NCBI GenBank assembly: GCA_032690845.1
Contig: CM064420.1
Coordinates: forward strand, 60,066,707 to 60,130,706
DNA: 64,000 nucleotides
Source: Eleusine coracana subsp. coracana
Taxonomy: Eukaryota; Streptophyta; Magnoliopsida; Poales; Poaceae
Direction of reading: 5' to 3'
Under the pieces are notes generated by a model. That model had not been told where the DNA came from. It saw nothing but the letters and a program-made list of their open reading frames with translations, and searched no databases. Shown piece by piece: positions 46,973-59,820 of the stretch. The position numbers were made by a program, and so were the translations under genes. Each line of letters opens with the position of its first letter. Within the stretch, counting starts at the first letter, position 1.

Positions 46973-47389
46973 GTGAGCCGCCGCTGCCGCCGCCGCCGCA
47001 ATACGGCTACTAGACAGACATTCGTCACCGCACATCCCCCTCCGCTGCCACTGCAACCGCTGCTTACGAAGACCACCACCCTCACCCTATCCCGAGTCGT
47101 CATCAACATCGCCATGATCGCCTTCTTCGTCCTTGCCTTAATCTACCTCTTCATCCTCTGCGTCCAGGGCCCTGCAGCCGGCGTCGGAGAGCAGCAGGGG
47201 TCCTTCCGGCGGCGCAGGCACGATCCGGAGAGGGAGGAGGCCGCGGAGCTTGAGAGGCTATGCGGCGCGCGGCAAGGATGCAACGGTGTCACACGATGGG
47301 GCAAGCGCCGTCCACTCCTTTTCCTTTTTTTCTGTATATGTTTTTTTTTCTTCCTCTTATATGCTTTGGTGAATTATTTAAAAAATTAA
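46973..47389 (+). other. Unidentified open stretch with transmembrane segments
   Basis: The open frame has no ATG until about 47113 and then reads MIAFFVLALIYLFILCVQ, a strong membrane helix. An Arg/Glu-rich region (RRRRHDPEREEAAELERL) and a second hydrophobic stretch near the end follow. It could be a truncated membrane or ATL-like protein gene, or a chance frame in GC-rich DNA. No homologue was recognised. Confidence 0.25.
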
Positions 47390-48197
47390 ATACCTCTATA
47401 TCTCTCGGGCGGCATGAAACTTGCATTGCATCTGTCATCCAGGAGACAGAATTTGTGATGTGACTGCTTCAGGGAAACAACTTGGCAAAGCCAGGGCTTG
47501 TCCCTTTTAAAATAAAATCAGAGCAATGTTACACTGAAAAAGAAAAGGAGATATCACATCTTTATTTTACATGCATCGAGGAGAAACACACCTATGCTCA
47601 TATGAAACATTATTTGGTAACTCAGAGTCAACATTCAGGGGTTTGTTGACATCCTGAACAGCACGTCAGTAGAACTTTTTTAAGAACATTTTGTGGGCAC
47701 AATTTGTTGGAATATGTTCCTTGCCTGTTCCACATTCAAGCATGTTGTAGGCATAGATTCTCATTTGTAAGATAGAGTAGCATCTCAATGAAAGCAAAGA
47801 AACACACAGTTCTACCTCTGTTTCTGATGAGTATCAAATCACAAAACAGAGCATGTTTCATTTGGGGATTTGGGTCTTTGCTCACATACTATCTTTGTTT
47901 CGAGTATCTTGCTCTCACAAATTTGCAATCTCACCATCATGAGGGTGAAAAAAAAATGAAGAAAACTGCAATACAGCATAATCAACCTACATTGCTTCAA
48001 TAGTTCAGTCTTGGAACGGCCATGGTTACTGAAATGAGCACTCGGGCACGAATTCTGAATCCAACGAACAGTTGATAGAAGCAGTAGAAATTTGGAATCC
48101 ATTCGAAGAAATTGGAGTACCAGGTTGACGCCCAACCACGACATGCGTGTCTTCTCTTCCAATCAGACGCTTCTCTCCTAATCTCTGCCTTGGCTAA
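47390..48197. other. Intergenic and 3' flank of the first ATL gene
   Basis: No gene was recognised. The right part is the downstream region of the minus-strand RING gene. Confidence 0.5.
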
Positions 48198-49244
48198 TCA
48201 GACGCTTCTCTTCTCCTCTACCACTGCTCCGCGGGACGAGTTCTCCCGGCGGCGGAGCGACGTGGCTCCGTCGGCGTCCACCTTGACGGACTTGTCGCCG
48301 CCCTCGCCCTTCCACCCGGCGCCCGGCGAGAGGCGCGACAGCAGCCTCGCCACGGTGCTCCGGACGCTCCCGCCGAGCGACCCGTGCGCGCTGCCCTCCC
48401 TGACGCGAACCGAATCCACCGCGCTCGTCACGTGCCTCAGACGGTGCGACATGAGGATCTCCACGCGCACATGCTCCGGCAGCCGCAGCGCGAACCGCTC
48501 CGTACTGCCGTCGTTGGTGCCGCCGCCGACGCCGTCGTGCCCCGTCGAGTTGGACCGCGGCAGCGCCTGCCGCCCCGCTGCGCGGCGGTTCCTCGCGAGA
48601 CACTGGATCCTCGACCAATCCTCTTCGTCCTCCCTGTCGCCCGCATCTCCGATCAGCACTACCGTCGGGTGATCAGAAGGCGAGTTCGATGGCAGCGGCG
48701 TCTCCGTTGCCGGTGGCGGCTGCGGCGGTGGAGGCGTGTCGAGGAGGCTTGCGCGGCAGAGCGGGCACGTGGCATGCCTCTCGAGCCAGAGGCCGATGCA
48801 CTCCGGGTGGAACGCGTGCGGGCACGTCGGGAGGAGGCGGAGCGCGTCGTCGTCGTCGAACTCGAGGAGGCACACGGAGCACTCGAGCGCGCCGTCGCCG
48901 CCCACGATCCGGTGCCGCCTCACGTCGCGGTAGAACACCAGCGGCAGCGCGGCGATCGCGGCGACGGGGAGCCCGCCCGGCCCGCGGTGCGACTCCTCCT
49001 CCGGCGGCGGCGCGGCGGCGCCGGCGCCCGGTGCGTCGGGGAGGTGGAAGAGGCGGAGGCAGGCGAAGGCGAGGAGCATGATGAAGAAGGGGAAGAAGAC
49101 GGCCGTGAAGATGCAGATGGTCCACAGGTCGGCGATCCCCGGGTTGTCGCGCGGCTCCGGCGACGGCCCCGCGGCGACGGAGGCAGTGGTGGCGGCCACC
49201 GCTGCCAAGACGGCGGCGGCGGCGACGGCGTGGGCGGACATCAT
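48198..49244 (-). CDS. ATL-family RING-H2 E3 ubiquitin ligase
   Basis: An intronless gene of 348 residues, a usual ATL length. It has a signal-like Ala-rich N-terminus (1-25), a transmembrane helix at about 41-62, a [11 protein letters not shown] box (91-101; variant of the ATL GLD motif), then a RING-H2 finger. The zinc ligands are Cys122, Cys125, Cys141, His143, His146, Cys149, Cys160 and Cys163, with the conserved Trp (LWL) for E2 contact. A Ser/Arg-rich tail of about 180 residues follows. ATL proteins are membrane-anchored E3 ligases, often fast-induced in defence. The start is the first of two tandem ATGs. No lesion seen. Confidence 0.92.
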   Translation of the reverse strand: MMSAHAVAAAAVLAAVAATTASVAAGPSPEPRDNPGIADLWTICIFTAVFFPFFIMLLAFACLRLFHLPDAPGAGAAAPPPEEESHRGPGGLPVAAIAALPLVFYRDVRRHRIVGGDGALECSVCLLEFDDDDALRLLPTCPHAFHPECIGLWLERHATCPLCRASLLDTPPPPQPPPATETPLPSNSPSDHPTVVLIGDAGDREDEEDWSRIQCLARNRRAAGRQALPRSNSTGHDGVGGGTNDGSTERFALRLPEHVRVEILMSHRLRHVTSAVDSVRVREGSAHGSLGGSVRSTVARLLSRLSPGAGWKGEGGDKSVKVDADGATSLRRRENSSRGAVVEEKRSV

Positions 49245-49339
49245 GGCGCCGCCGCTGCGCTGGCTAGGGTTCGGGCGGGGTCGGGCCGGCGCGGTGGCGG
49301 CTGCGGGTTTAATCAGTGGATCGTGGAGGGTTTATTAGA

Positions 49340-50156
49340 GACGGAGATCACACGCTAATTGCGTACGAGATACGACAGCTTGCGCGATTTGAACGCCAGT
49401 ATCTGTTCGGATCGCATGCCGCACTGGCCAAGAGTTGGCAAGCTGACAGCCTGTTTTCACTGCTCTTTTTTTCACGCAAAGAGTAGTGAGTGGGAACAAA
49501 ATTTGAAACCTGTCCGAAATTTGGAGAAAACTTTGATGCATCCTCAATAATAACACAGTGGTTTCACCAATCTGCGCGGTTATCCTTCGAGTGGACTGGC
49601 AAGCCCAGTAGTTATCCTTTCACTTTGGTCCAACAATTCTTTCCAGGACAGCCCAGTATTACACTATGCGTTGTTGGCCTTCCCTTTGTTTTCTTAATTA
49701 ATGGTATACTGTATAGTAGTATTTACCATTAAGCACTACTAATTAGATGGGATATCGTTTTCGGTAACAGGAACTGGCCAAAGGAGAAAAATATTTCAGT
49801 AACTAAACAGTCCGGAAGAGGAAGACCAAGCTAAGGGATTCTTATGAAGAAGTGGTGAATGGAAGGATTAAGGCTAAGTGATGGCCTGAACTTGAAACGG
49901 TCACAAACACAATTGATGCAGTACTGGTAACGAAGAAGCTGATGACGAATATCACGACAGGGAATCGTCACAAGTGCATAAGCGCATCATCAGAAAGTCG
50001 CGCATCTCTGCAGCTGCGTGGAGTGTTCAAAGTGCTCTGCTTTGAACTGACGAACTGTACATAGTACAACCAAACGTTGGTTCTGAACAGGTTCCATGAC
50101 CGTTTACAGGCACTGAAAATATAATTTTATATAAAGCTGCAGATAGACCGCCAAGA
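49340..50156. other. Spacer between the two ATL genes
   Basis: No gene was recognised. It should hold the promoter of the 48.2-kb gene and the 3' end of the 50.2-kb gene. No TATA box was placed with confidence. Confidence 0.45.
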
Positions 50157-51230
50157 TCACAAGGGCAGGAGCGAGCTGGATCTGCGACAGTGCCGCGACA
50201 CGAGCGCCCACCGGCTGCCGACGGACAAGGACCGCTTCATGCCGCGGTTGTTGTTCTTCAGACCGCCGCCAGAGGAGCCCGGTGATAACAACTCGCACTG
50301 AACAACCCCGCCGATCCCCTGCTTCCCGTCACCGGCCTGCTCATCGGCTTCAGAAGCTGCGGCCATCGGCGACGGCGAGTCCATGGAAACCACGCGCCGG
50401 AAATTGGCAACCCGCGGGCCGGGCTGACGCACCGGTCGCTCCGGCGAGTTGGAATCCTCGTCGTGCTGATCGATTTGTACCCGCAGCTCTGACTGCTCCT
50501 CGCTCGCCTGTTGATGATCCAGCTGCTGCTCGTGTCCCGTTGTCTCGATGTTGCTGCTCATCGCGGCTTGTCCTGTGTCGTCGACCGTGCCCGCGGGCGA
50601 GTCTGCCTCTTCGGCTGCGGGGACAGGTGGGTCCAGGACGAGGGAGCGGCAGATCGGGCAGTTGACGTGCGCGCGGAGCCAGGTGTCGATGCAGTGCACG
50701 TGGAACGCGTGAGCGCAGCGGGGGAGCAGGCGGAGGAGCTCGCCGTCGCCGAACTCGCCGAGGCAGACGGCGCAGTCGGAGGCGCCGAGCACGCCGCCGC
50801 CCGCGCGGTACCGCGTCAGCGCGATCGACTCGATCGCCGCCTGGTCCAGCCCCACCGTCCGGATGTGCCACGCGTGGTGCACCACCTCTCCTCCTCCTTC
50901 TTCTTCCCCTGCGTTTTCGAGGTCCGGGACGCCGCCGCCGCCGTCTGGATTGGGGGCGGGCGCCAAGGCGGCTTCGAGAAGCGCCTCACGCTGCCGCCGC
51001 TGCTGCTGCTGCCTCCGTCGGCGGACGATGAGGAGGAATAAGGAGAGGCAGATGATTAGGAACGCCAGCGTCGAGCCGGCGATGATGAGGCCGTTGACGA
51101 AGTTGGTGCGGCTGTGGGAGCCCGGCGAGGAGGATGGGGGAGGAGGAGCCGGAGCCGGATAAGGCGAGCAGTCACTCGAGTCGCATGAGCCATTGGAGTG
51201 GTTGTCGGGCAGAGGCCGAGCAAGACCCAT
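50157..51230 (-). CDS. ATL-family RING-H2 E3 ubiquitin ligase (second gene)
   Basis: An intronless gene of 357 residues. The N-terminal region is rich in Pro and Ser, with a transmembrane helix at about 46-69, followed by RRRR and a Gln-rich stretch. The GLD box is VGLDQAAIESI (126-136). The RING-H2 finger has Cys153, Cys156, Cys172, His174, His177, Cys180, Cys191 and Cys194 and the CIDTWL signature. The tail is acidic and Gln-rich, ending in a basic Ser-rich segment. It is in the same orientation as the 48.2-kb ATL gene, but outside the RING the two are unlike, so they are not a recent tandem duplicate. A substrate cannot be inferred. Confidence 0.92.
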   Translation of the reverse strand: MGLARPLPDNHSNGSCDSSDCSPYPAPAPPPPSSSPGSHSRTNFVNGLIIAGSTLAFLIICLSLFLLIVRRRRQQQQRRQREALLEAALAPAPNPDGGGGVPDLENAGEEEGGGEVVHHAWHIRTVGLDQAAIESIALTRYRAGGGVLGASDCAVCLGEFGDGELLRLLPRCAHAFHVHCIDTWLRAHVNCPICRSLVLDPPVPAAEEADSPAGTVDDTGQAAMSSNIETTGHEQQLDHQQASEEQSELRVQIDQHDEDSNSPERPVRQPGPRVANFRRVVSMDSPSPMAAASEADEQAGDGKQGIGGVVQCELLSPGSSGGGLKNNNRGMKRSLSVGSRWALVSRHCRRSSSLLPL

Positions 51231-51389
51231 CGAGGTGACCGGTACCAGAGAGCGAAGGACGGTGGCTAGAGTGGGTCGCGGCTGTCGGAGTGCGAGGAGG
51301 ACGAAGGGGAAGCCGCGCGCGCGCGCGAGAGAGAGAGACAGAGATACAGAGAGAGGGGGGAAGCGTAATTTCCTCGCTTCTTCGCAAGA

Positions 51390-52383
51390 CGCTTCTAAAC
51401 TAAACCAACGCGGTGTGAGCGCGGAAAATCTCGGCCATCGGTGGCAGCGACGCGCGCCGCGCGTGGCTTTGGTGACTTGACTGGGTACGGAGTGACGTTG
51501 GACGCGGCAGGCGTTTCCGGTTGGCCTCGCGCGGTGGCTGGCGTTGGCAGACGGCAGCCTGCTACGGGAGTTGGTGGGACTGGGACGTCGGCACAGTGCT
51601 CAGCCTCACGCTGGCCCCTGCATGACGTTCATCCGACGAGGCCGGCCGAACAGGGCAGAGCAGCTGCGTTCATTATACTGTACGTATGTTACTTTAGCAA
51701 CCGCAGAACCGACTGAAATATCGAGTCTCATTGGCAAGGACTAACAGCTGAGTTCCGATGCGATAAATAGCCTGTGTGAATCATTACTTACCCATATTTT
51801 CTACCTTTCAATCGCCTCAGTTGATGATTTGTTACTTTATATTTTAATTTATCTTTTATAGAATTTTCTATCTAATAATTATAAACCATTAGATCTAGAT
51901 CTAATGACTTAAAAGAGGTGACTAAAAGTTGCCCAAACTTTCAGTCACCTGAAAATTAGCAACTCCCCTTATTTACCAGGTAAAACAGCTTTTCATAGGT
52001 GTACAAGACAAAATCAAATGACAACTGACAATAGATCAAGAATCCAGAATTCTCTTAACAGAGGATGCCTTGACAACGTATCATCTTTCAACCCAAAGAT
52101 GCTGCTCCTGATTACTAGCATCAGGTATATGTGGGTTGGGAATATATACTACCAGGGAGCTGTTCACATGTATTTACAGTAACAGTATGGTGGCAGCAGG
52201 GGATTACATTTAGTAAAAAAAATGTAAAAAGAAAAACTTTTATTATTAGCCATCTTTAAACCTACTGTTACAATTCAAGAACAAACCAATCTACTAAAAT
52301 TTCTGTAAGTAATTGATAAACTCCGCCAGAGAAGAATATGGTACCAGCATAATACCAGCTGGAACGGATGGTGGCGCTTGCGC
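51390..52383. other. Intergenic DNA with a shared MITE
   Basis: The 51800-51970 stretch, in reverse complement, matches the repeat at 30178-30350 (gttgctaattttcaggtgac, agatctagatctaatgg, tttataattatta). No gene was recognised. The right part is the 3' flank of RIBA. Confidence 0.55.
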
Positions 52384-55300
52384 CTAGTGCTTCTCTTCTG
52401 TGTTGTTGCTGTCACTTGAATGGTTAATCTGTCCGTTGGCCAATCCATATACATGCCCCATTTTTGTTCTTTTCGTCTCCAGGTATCTCCGGTTCTCGCT
52501 GGTTATTGGTGTAATCAGAGGCACCCTGCCCGCAATGCTTAAACCGTAACCCTTAAGACCACTATACTTTGCAGGGTTATTGGTCATTAGCTTCATTGAA
52601 CGGACTCCTAAATCCCGTAATATCTGCAGAGCAACAGCTAATTGTCAGAGAACCTACTTAGTAGGTAACGGAACTGCTTTAGGCTTTTGATCAAACAAGC
52701 TCCCTTAACCAGAAATTTAAGAAACAAGAATGAAATTCTTCCAAAAGTCTTCCCCAAACAATATGAAATGGGAGCATTATGAGACAAAAATGGTATGATT
52801 TCATATGTTACCAGCCTTCCTATATATGCAGTGTTTAACAAAACGAAATTTCTTTGTAGCAAGGTTGGACAGCAAACCAATAGATAATTAAGTCTTACCT
52901 GTGCACCAATCCCATATTCCCGTGAATCCACAGGAAGCCCCAATTCCTCATTGGCTTCCACAGTATCACGCCCATCATCTTGTAAGTTATAAGCACGGAG
53001 CTTGTGACCCAGGCCAATACCCCTTCCCTCATGCCCACGGAGATAAACCAATACACCTCTTCCAGCCTTTTCGATCATCTTCATTGCCATGGCAAGCTGA
53101 TCACCACAATCACATCTTGCTGATCCAAAAATGTCTCCTGTGAGGCACTCGGAGTGCACTCTAACCAAAATATCTTGGCCATCACCAATCTCACCCTATT
53201 GGTCATTGAGCAAATGAACATCATTAGATCAAAAGTTGTATACAAAAAGCAACAAACTAATGTGGATATGAGGCAAATTAATATTTCAATGACTTACTTT
53301 CACCATTGCAATATGCTCAATTCCATCAATAACAGATCTGTAACAGTAGGCACGGACATTGCCCCATCTCAAAGGTAAGCGTGCAGCGGAAGCACGTTCA
53401 ATCAGCCTGTCTCTTTTTCTCCTATATCTGTTGACAGAGAACTGCTATCAGCAACTCAGCATACCAATCAATATGTCAACAATCATAAGCTATACATAAG
53501 ACTATTAAAGGAGCATGCACATGCCAGCTATAGGGATCTTTCTTTTAGAACAATTAAAAAAATCAATCAACCTAGAAGGAAGCAGGTGGTACTGTAAATA
53601 AAAAGAAAAAATAACCAAATTAGCATGGAAGAGGATTTGAACTCATGTAGTCTAGGGGTACATCCACACACAACCTAGATAGGCTTGGTTCCTTCTTTTA
53701 GAACAATATATGTAATGCCTAGAATAGAAAAATATAGAAGATTTTGCCTGAAAACGTTTTTAGATCCATTTCTTAGGCAGAAAATATTATTTCAACGCTG
53801 ATAAAAAATAGGCAATATTGTAATCAAAACAATGTTCAAACGGCAAACTGTAATAGCAACAACCCAGTAAATGACATAGTGATATGTATCACTGCCAACT
53901 GCGGAAACTGTTATACTTCAAAAAAATATATACTGAAACTGTTCACTACTGTCAGGCAGCTGAAGTTTCTGTACTTGTAACCTCACCTAATCAAGTCAGC
54001 AATAGATACAATCTTCAGATTCTCCCTCTCCGCAAACACCCGTAGCTGTGGTAGCCGAGCCATGGAACCGTCAGCATCGTTAACAATCTCACAAAGGACA
54101 GCAACAGGAGGTAATCCAGCCAGCATGGCAAGGTCAACAGATGCCTCAGTGTGTCCAGCTCGTTTCAGAACACCGCCCTCTCTGTATTTCAACGGGAAAA
54201 TATGACCAGGGCGATTGAAGTCCTCAGGCTTAGAGTTGGGAGATGCAAGAGTCATGACCGTCTTTGCCCTATCTTTAGCAGATACGCCAGTTGTTGTGCC
54301 CTCTTTTGCATCCTAAAAAACAAATAATATATATACATAGATCAGAATAAAAATATATAGATCAAGGTAAGTTGCCCAAATATTTTCCTAAATTAATGAA
54401 ATTATCCAGCTATATGCGCTGTTAACTTAGCAACATCCAAAAAATACAAAATTAGCACAAGTTTTACTAATCCATGGAATGTAAATATTTCAAGCTCATT
54501 AAAAAGGTAGGTAGCAGGAACTCTAAAGAAAGTGTTTTTATTTTTAGCAATAATATGACAATATTGTAGACCAATACTGGGCTCAAATAACTAGCAAAAA
54601 GCTGATCCAGAAGTCAAGATATACTGTTTGTTTTCTTCTTGTGATTATTATAACTTGCAAATTTCATATTACACTAAAGAAGTTGTGTTGGTGTGGCATA
54701 ATACATGAGAGAATTTTGATTAACACAAGCACAATTACGAAAGGCTATGTATAAAAATAAAAATTCATACAATCAACATCAAGAGTCATGACATGACAAA
54801 AAGCAATTTGACTATGGATGAGTTATTTATTTGAAAACCAAACAAAAGGTGAAAATGACAAAGCTTTATCTGCATGCTTCTAGCCATCAAAAAAGGAATT
54901 CTCATATTAATGCCACTGTAATGATGCTAATGTCATACCACTGTGACAGTGAAGGCAGTGCATAGCTTCTCTTCGTTTTCTTTTGTGCTAACCATCAAAG
55001 GAAGGTTCAATCTTTCCAGATCATCTTCTTTCATGCTGACACACACAATTCCAGTCCCATGTCTTACTATAAAAGCCATAGCCTCTGGAGTAACCAAGGA
55101 AGCAGGCATTATAAGATCACCCTCATTTTCCCTTGATTCATCATCGACAACGATCACCAGCTTCAAGTATAAAGCCAATGTTAGCAGAGCATTAAATGGC
55201 ATTACTAACACATCATATATAAATTGTTAAAACATACTAACTTTTCCTTGTCGTATGTCCTCAATGGCATCCGCGATTGATGCAAAGCCCTCTGTCGGGC

Positions 55301-56097
55301 TATCCAAATCAAGTTCAGTGTCCATATCGCTATCTAAGAACTTGTCCGCAACACGTGCCAAATTAGCAGAAATGATCTCTGGCGCAACCATGGAATCCAT
55401 CGGAGCCACGGTGTCAGTCACTGAATGGTCTTGGCCACGAACAGAAGTGCTCTTTGGTAACTGCATTTCTCCATTCCCAGAGATACTACTGGCAGGATAA
55501 CCGCCATCCTTTTTCAAGGATGACGATATTCTCAAGCCCACTGATTTCACTTTGGCGTTATTTGAATTTGCAATGGAGAAACTGCAAGTTGGCGCCTTTG
55601 TCTCCTTCAAGACGCTACATCCTTTCAAGAACCGAGCCCTGCATTGAGCGAAGCAGAAGCAAATAGAAACTAAGAAATCATGACATAGCCACCAAAATCA
55701 GCATGATTATGCAATAAACAATAAGATTCTGCACAGATCATTTGCTAACTCAGTTTAACTGCCAAGGTTACTCTTTTTACGTCGCTTCCAGTAAATAGTA
55801 GGTTAGTTTTGCAATCTTACGGCATAATTGGAACTGGTATCTGCTGCTTGCTCACCAGTTTACTCACCGGTCCACACAAGTGATAAAACAAATTAGCACA
55901 CAGATTCACTATATCACATCAAGCATAAAAGGGTGTAGGGTCCTATCCACCAAAGCAGAGGAAATAGAAAACAATCAACAAATTAAGTCACTGCATAACG
56001 TGGGCACTGAAAGGAGGAGATGGCGCAGGCAACGTGCTACTTACGGTTGGCGGCTGAGAGCGGCGACGGACGAAGACGGAGGCGCAGTCGAAGCCAT
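52384..56097 (-). CDS. RIBA1: Bifunctional riboflavin biosynthesis protein RIBA (DHBP synthase / GTP cyclohydrolase II)
   Basis: Seven coding exons join in phase to 554 residues: 56097-56045, 55638-55242, 55160-54939, 54312-53987, 53427-53298, 53195-52899 and 52623-52384. The Ser-rich N-terminus ([16 protein letters not shown]) is a plastid transit peptide. The DHBP synthase half has [26 protein letters not shown] and [10 protein letters not shown]. The GTP cyclohydrolase II half has [20 protein letters not shown] with three zinc-binding Cys, [12 protein letters not shown] with the catalytic Tyr, and VDSREY with the conserved Arg. Both activities therefore look intact. It catalyses the two entry steps of riboflavin synthesis, one from GTP and one from ribulose 5-phosphate, in plastids. 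Probably rice RIBA1 by position. A leader intron in the 5' UTR (donor near 56377, acceptor near 56140) is likely. Confidence 0.95.
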
Positions 56098-56529
56098 CCT
56101 GACGCTTCCTTCCCGTCCACAAGTGCGAGGGAAGCAACCTGCAGTCACATCGGAGCGCAACAGGCTTTAGCAAACGAGGTGCCGCAATCTTCAAATTAAT
56201 TCAGCCTCAGTAAGGTCAAACAGGATGGCGCAGGCAGGCAAACATGGGAGGCCGCCTCGAAAGCGGGAAACACGAGATCTGGCCCGCGCCGAGCCGCGGA
56301 CGCCAGCGATTCCTCGCGCCAGAAAAGTTAACAGACCAGCGGAAACAGCAGGTGGAGGAGGCGGGAATGGCTCACCGTCGTCGTCGACGCTTCTCCGGCG
56401 AAATTCTCCGGCGACTGCGGCGATTAAGAGGAGAAGTGTTGTTTGGGTTTTGGTTTCGGGTTAGTTTGGGGTGATTAGGGATGTGGTTGGTGCGGACCTG
56501 CGGGTGGAAGAGGCGACGAGACACGGCGG

Positions 56530-59500
56530 GTAATTTATAACGTGCGGCCACCAACGCGGCAGGTTCCTCTGGCACGTCCGGAGTTTGGACTTCGGGTGGT
56601 GAGGCCAATCGGGTCTCAAAAATTGGGTAGGTAGGCTGCACCGCTCCATAATTACGTGATCCATATATTAATTGCATTCTGAGCCAGTTTAACGTATTAT
56701 TTAGAACAAGTGATTTCATATAGGAGTACACTACACCACTCATGTTCTGTAAATGCTCACGCTTAAATAAAGAAATCAAAGTACCCCGCAAAAAAAAGGA
56801 TAAAGAAAAAAAAGGAAAGATAACAGGGATTAAGTCCAGTTTGCGCAACTTCTATTTATTGAAACAGAATACTCGTACACCTTTTAAAAAAATGATGAAA
56901 AAAAACTTCTGTCTGTTCCTACTTTTCAGCACATCATAAGAATCACCTTAACAAAATAATATAAGCTGGTTTAAAATCATGTTCTTTTGGCATAATTGCA
57001 CAACATGCACTTACTTATGAGGATATCGTGTATCAATTAAGGTCTAGATCCCTCAATCACGTGCAACTAAACTAGATTGGAGTTGAGTATTTAGATTGCG
57101 GATATAAGAAATGGATAATATGTTGCTTAACAGATTTCGAGGTATCATCCGATATTTTCTAAGTATGTTTTATTCTTCTACTATAGCTTAATAGTATTTT
57201 AGGACACACCCTTGTGATATTTAGCTCTCTTTTTTACTAGTGAAAATGACCTTAGGTTATTGTATGAATGACTTTAGTTAAAGAGAAATAACATTAAATT
57301 ACGCAAAAGTAATCAGACAAACATTGTTTAGTTAAAAGTATAGCTATATACACGATAATGTTAGGTTATAAAATCAGGAACAAAGACGTGTGTAGGAGTC
57401 GAATTCATATTTCCTACGCTTAAAATGCATATCAATCTCAATGATTGTAATATGTGTATTCAACTATTCATACAAACGAACAGTAGCTCACATAATTGTT
57501 GTACAACATGATTTTAATAATTTTAGAAAATGAATAATAATTATCAAGTACAAATCATCTTATTTAATAATTATATTCGTACTTCATACTAATATAAATT
57601 TTCTAGAGTGCTTTAAAAGTTATCCGTACTAATATCTCTACAACTTATTAATTGATGTGATATCGTCTACACCACTTTTTTCATGTCCAGATATGTCCGT
57701 AATATTGTCGTATTCAGTTTATATTCTACAATAATTCATCAATCAATTTGAGTCATTTTTGAACTATTTTCTAATCTTTTGTTGAATTAGATTTCGATTT
57801 CAATTCGATATTCCATACTAACAACAATTAATCATCTATTGTAACATCATATTTCGAATGAAACTAATAAAAAGAATTCTAATAATAACTTACTCCAAAA
57901 TTATTATAATAAATATTCTTTTTAAAACTTAAAAAAAATAAAGTAAAATTAAAATAGAGCAAATGTTCAACCCCAAAAAATTGATTAATTGAAATTCTTT
58001 TACAGTTATAAAAAACATTCTAACCATAAACTTTTTTAACAAATACCCGTAATAACACACAGGTATTTTGCTAGTTAATATTTTAAGGATAGTGAATACG
58101 GACGTTTCATATATTTTTCTTCGCTAACCACATATTTCTAACCCAACAAAAACACGATTTAACACAATACAGTAATCGAGACTAGTGTACCTAACAGAGC
58201 CTAGAAAAAACGTGCATAATCTGCAGATTGACCGTTGAATCGGATCCGGTAGCGATCACGGGTGACATTCTGTGCCCGATAACGAATGGCCGGGCCCATG
58301 CGTCAGCGTTTCACGTGGACGTTTCTGAGCAGACAAGAGCTGGCATGGCCGCCGGGAACGGAGGGAGTTGAAGTCGGCCGGAGCCATTGAATGTGGATCA
58401 GACTTGACCGCTCGGTTCCCAATTGGAGGAATCAAGCTGTGGGATCCACGGTCAGCACTTTTGATTTTTGAAGGTGGTCAAGCAGCCAAGTCCAGTGCCG
58501 CCGCCCCGCTTTTGTTTGATTCTTTTTCGCCTTTTATATTTTTCATTCGCTCCTTTTCTTTTTTTCCTTAAACGTGTGGGCGTGTGGCTCGCATCCGGTG
58601 ACGTCGAGGGTTACGCATGCGATTACACCGGCTGCTGGAAACAAAGGCTTCTTTTTCTTTTCTTCTTTGCGATGAGGAGCAGACTACTTGGCATCAACCG
58701 AAACAGGATGCGCTGTATTTCTTTTCCTTTAGCAGAAGGATATAATCCACGGCAGACGTCAGACAGTGAAACTTGGTCCTCTCAGTACTCTGAAAAATGG
58801 GAAGTGGCTGAAATGATGACCAACCTTACAAAAGAAAAAAAAAGTTATTTTGATAAGACTAAAAACTCGCACGATTGCTATTCTGCTCTCTGCACGATGG
58901 CCACAAAAAAAAAAAACCACGCACATGACATGTGTGGTATGCGAGATGTGCATTATCGGCACGAGTGATGGAGCATCGCGGCAAGTCGCCTTGTACCGGG
59001 GTATTCGTTCACTAGAAGCTAAAATTTAGTTTTTAAAATTTGATTTAAACTTTAACTCTTTATTAGAAGTAATATGTATAAGTAAAACTATTTTTCTTTT
59101 AATTTTTTAAGCTAAAATTTAGCTCTATTTTTAGTCATCTTGTTCAATTCTCTAGAGCAAAAATTTTAATACAAGCAATTAACTAATATGGAAAATAAAA
59201 AAGACTAACGAACGTACAAGCCGGTATCCACAGTGGACGAACGAACCCGACATCTTTCGTATGAAGGGATGCGATCACTACGAATAACTCATCGAAGTGG
59301 GGTGCAGTTTTGGTTTTGTCGGTTGAAAACTTCAGATCTTTTCGCTGCTGCCTCGTCTGATCGCCAGCGCTCCATCTCTCCCTTTTATTTCTTTGTTATT
59401 CATATATACCAATTTTTTATGACAGTCTTAATCAATTTATTATTTTGGATCGAGTGAAGTCACAACCAATTTCTGGTGCGCCATGGGTCATATATAGGGG

Positions 59501-59820
59501 CGATAGTTCACCGCCTACGCTGATCACTCGGCGCTACTGCCATTGCCGCTGTCGCGTTGACGAGGCGACAATGTTCTTATTTCTTTACTGGCGGCTTCGG
59601 TTCAATAACTATCGGTCAGGCTACCTGGGCCGCATCTCGGCGCACGCCGCGCCCGATCATTTTGTTGTTGTGCCAGTGCCGCTTGTTCTCGATCCAACGA
59701 TTCGGGTGAATCCAGGGTGGTCGGTAAATGAAATACCATTCACCTCAGGTCGGGAAACTGTTGGCACCAGATTTCCTATCAAATTGGAGACAGGAAATTG
59801 AAATCGGTCAAAGTCAATAA
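56530..59820. other. AT-rich intergenic stretch, no gene recognised
   Basis: Long AT-rich DNA without credible exons. Short open frames at 58368-58968 and 59445-59801 lack family features and have no consistent splice context. A small GC-rich patch lies at 58230-58470. Confidence 0.5.

Noticed and set aside
48384..49358. A 324-residue plus-strand frame over the first ATL gene
   Set aside because: Its composition is Arg/Ala-rich without domains. The antisense RING-H2 gene is clear.
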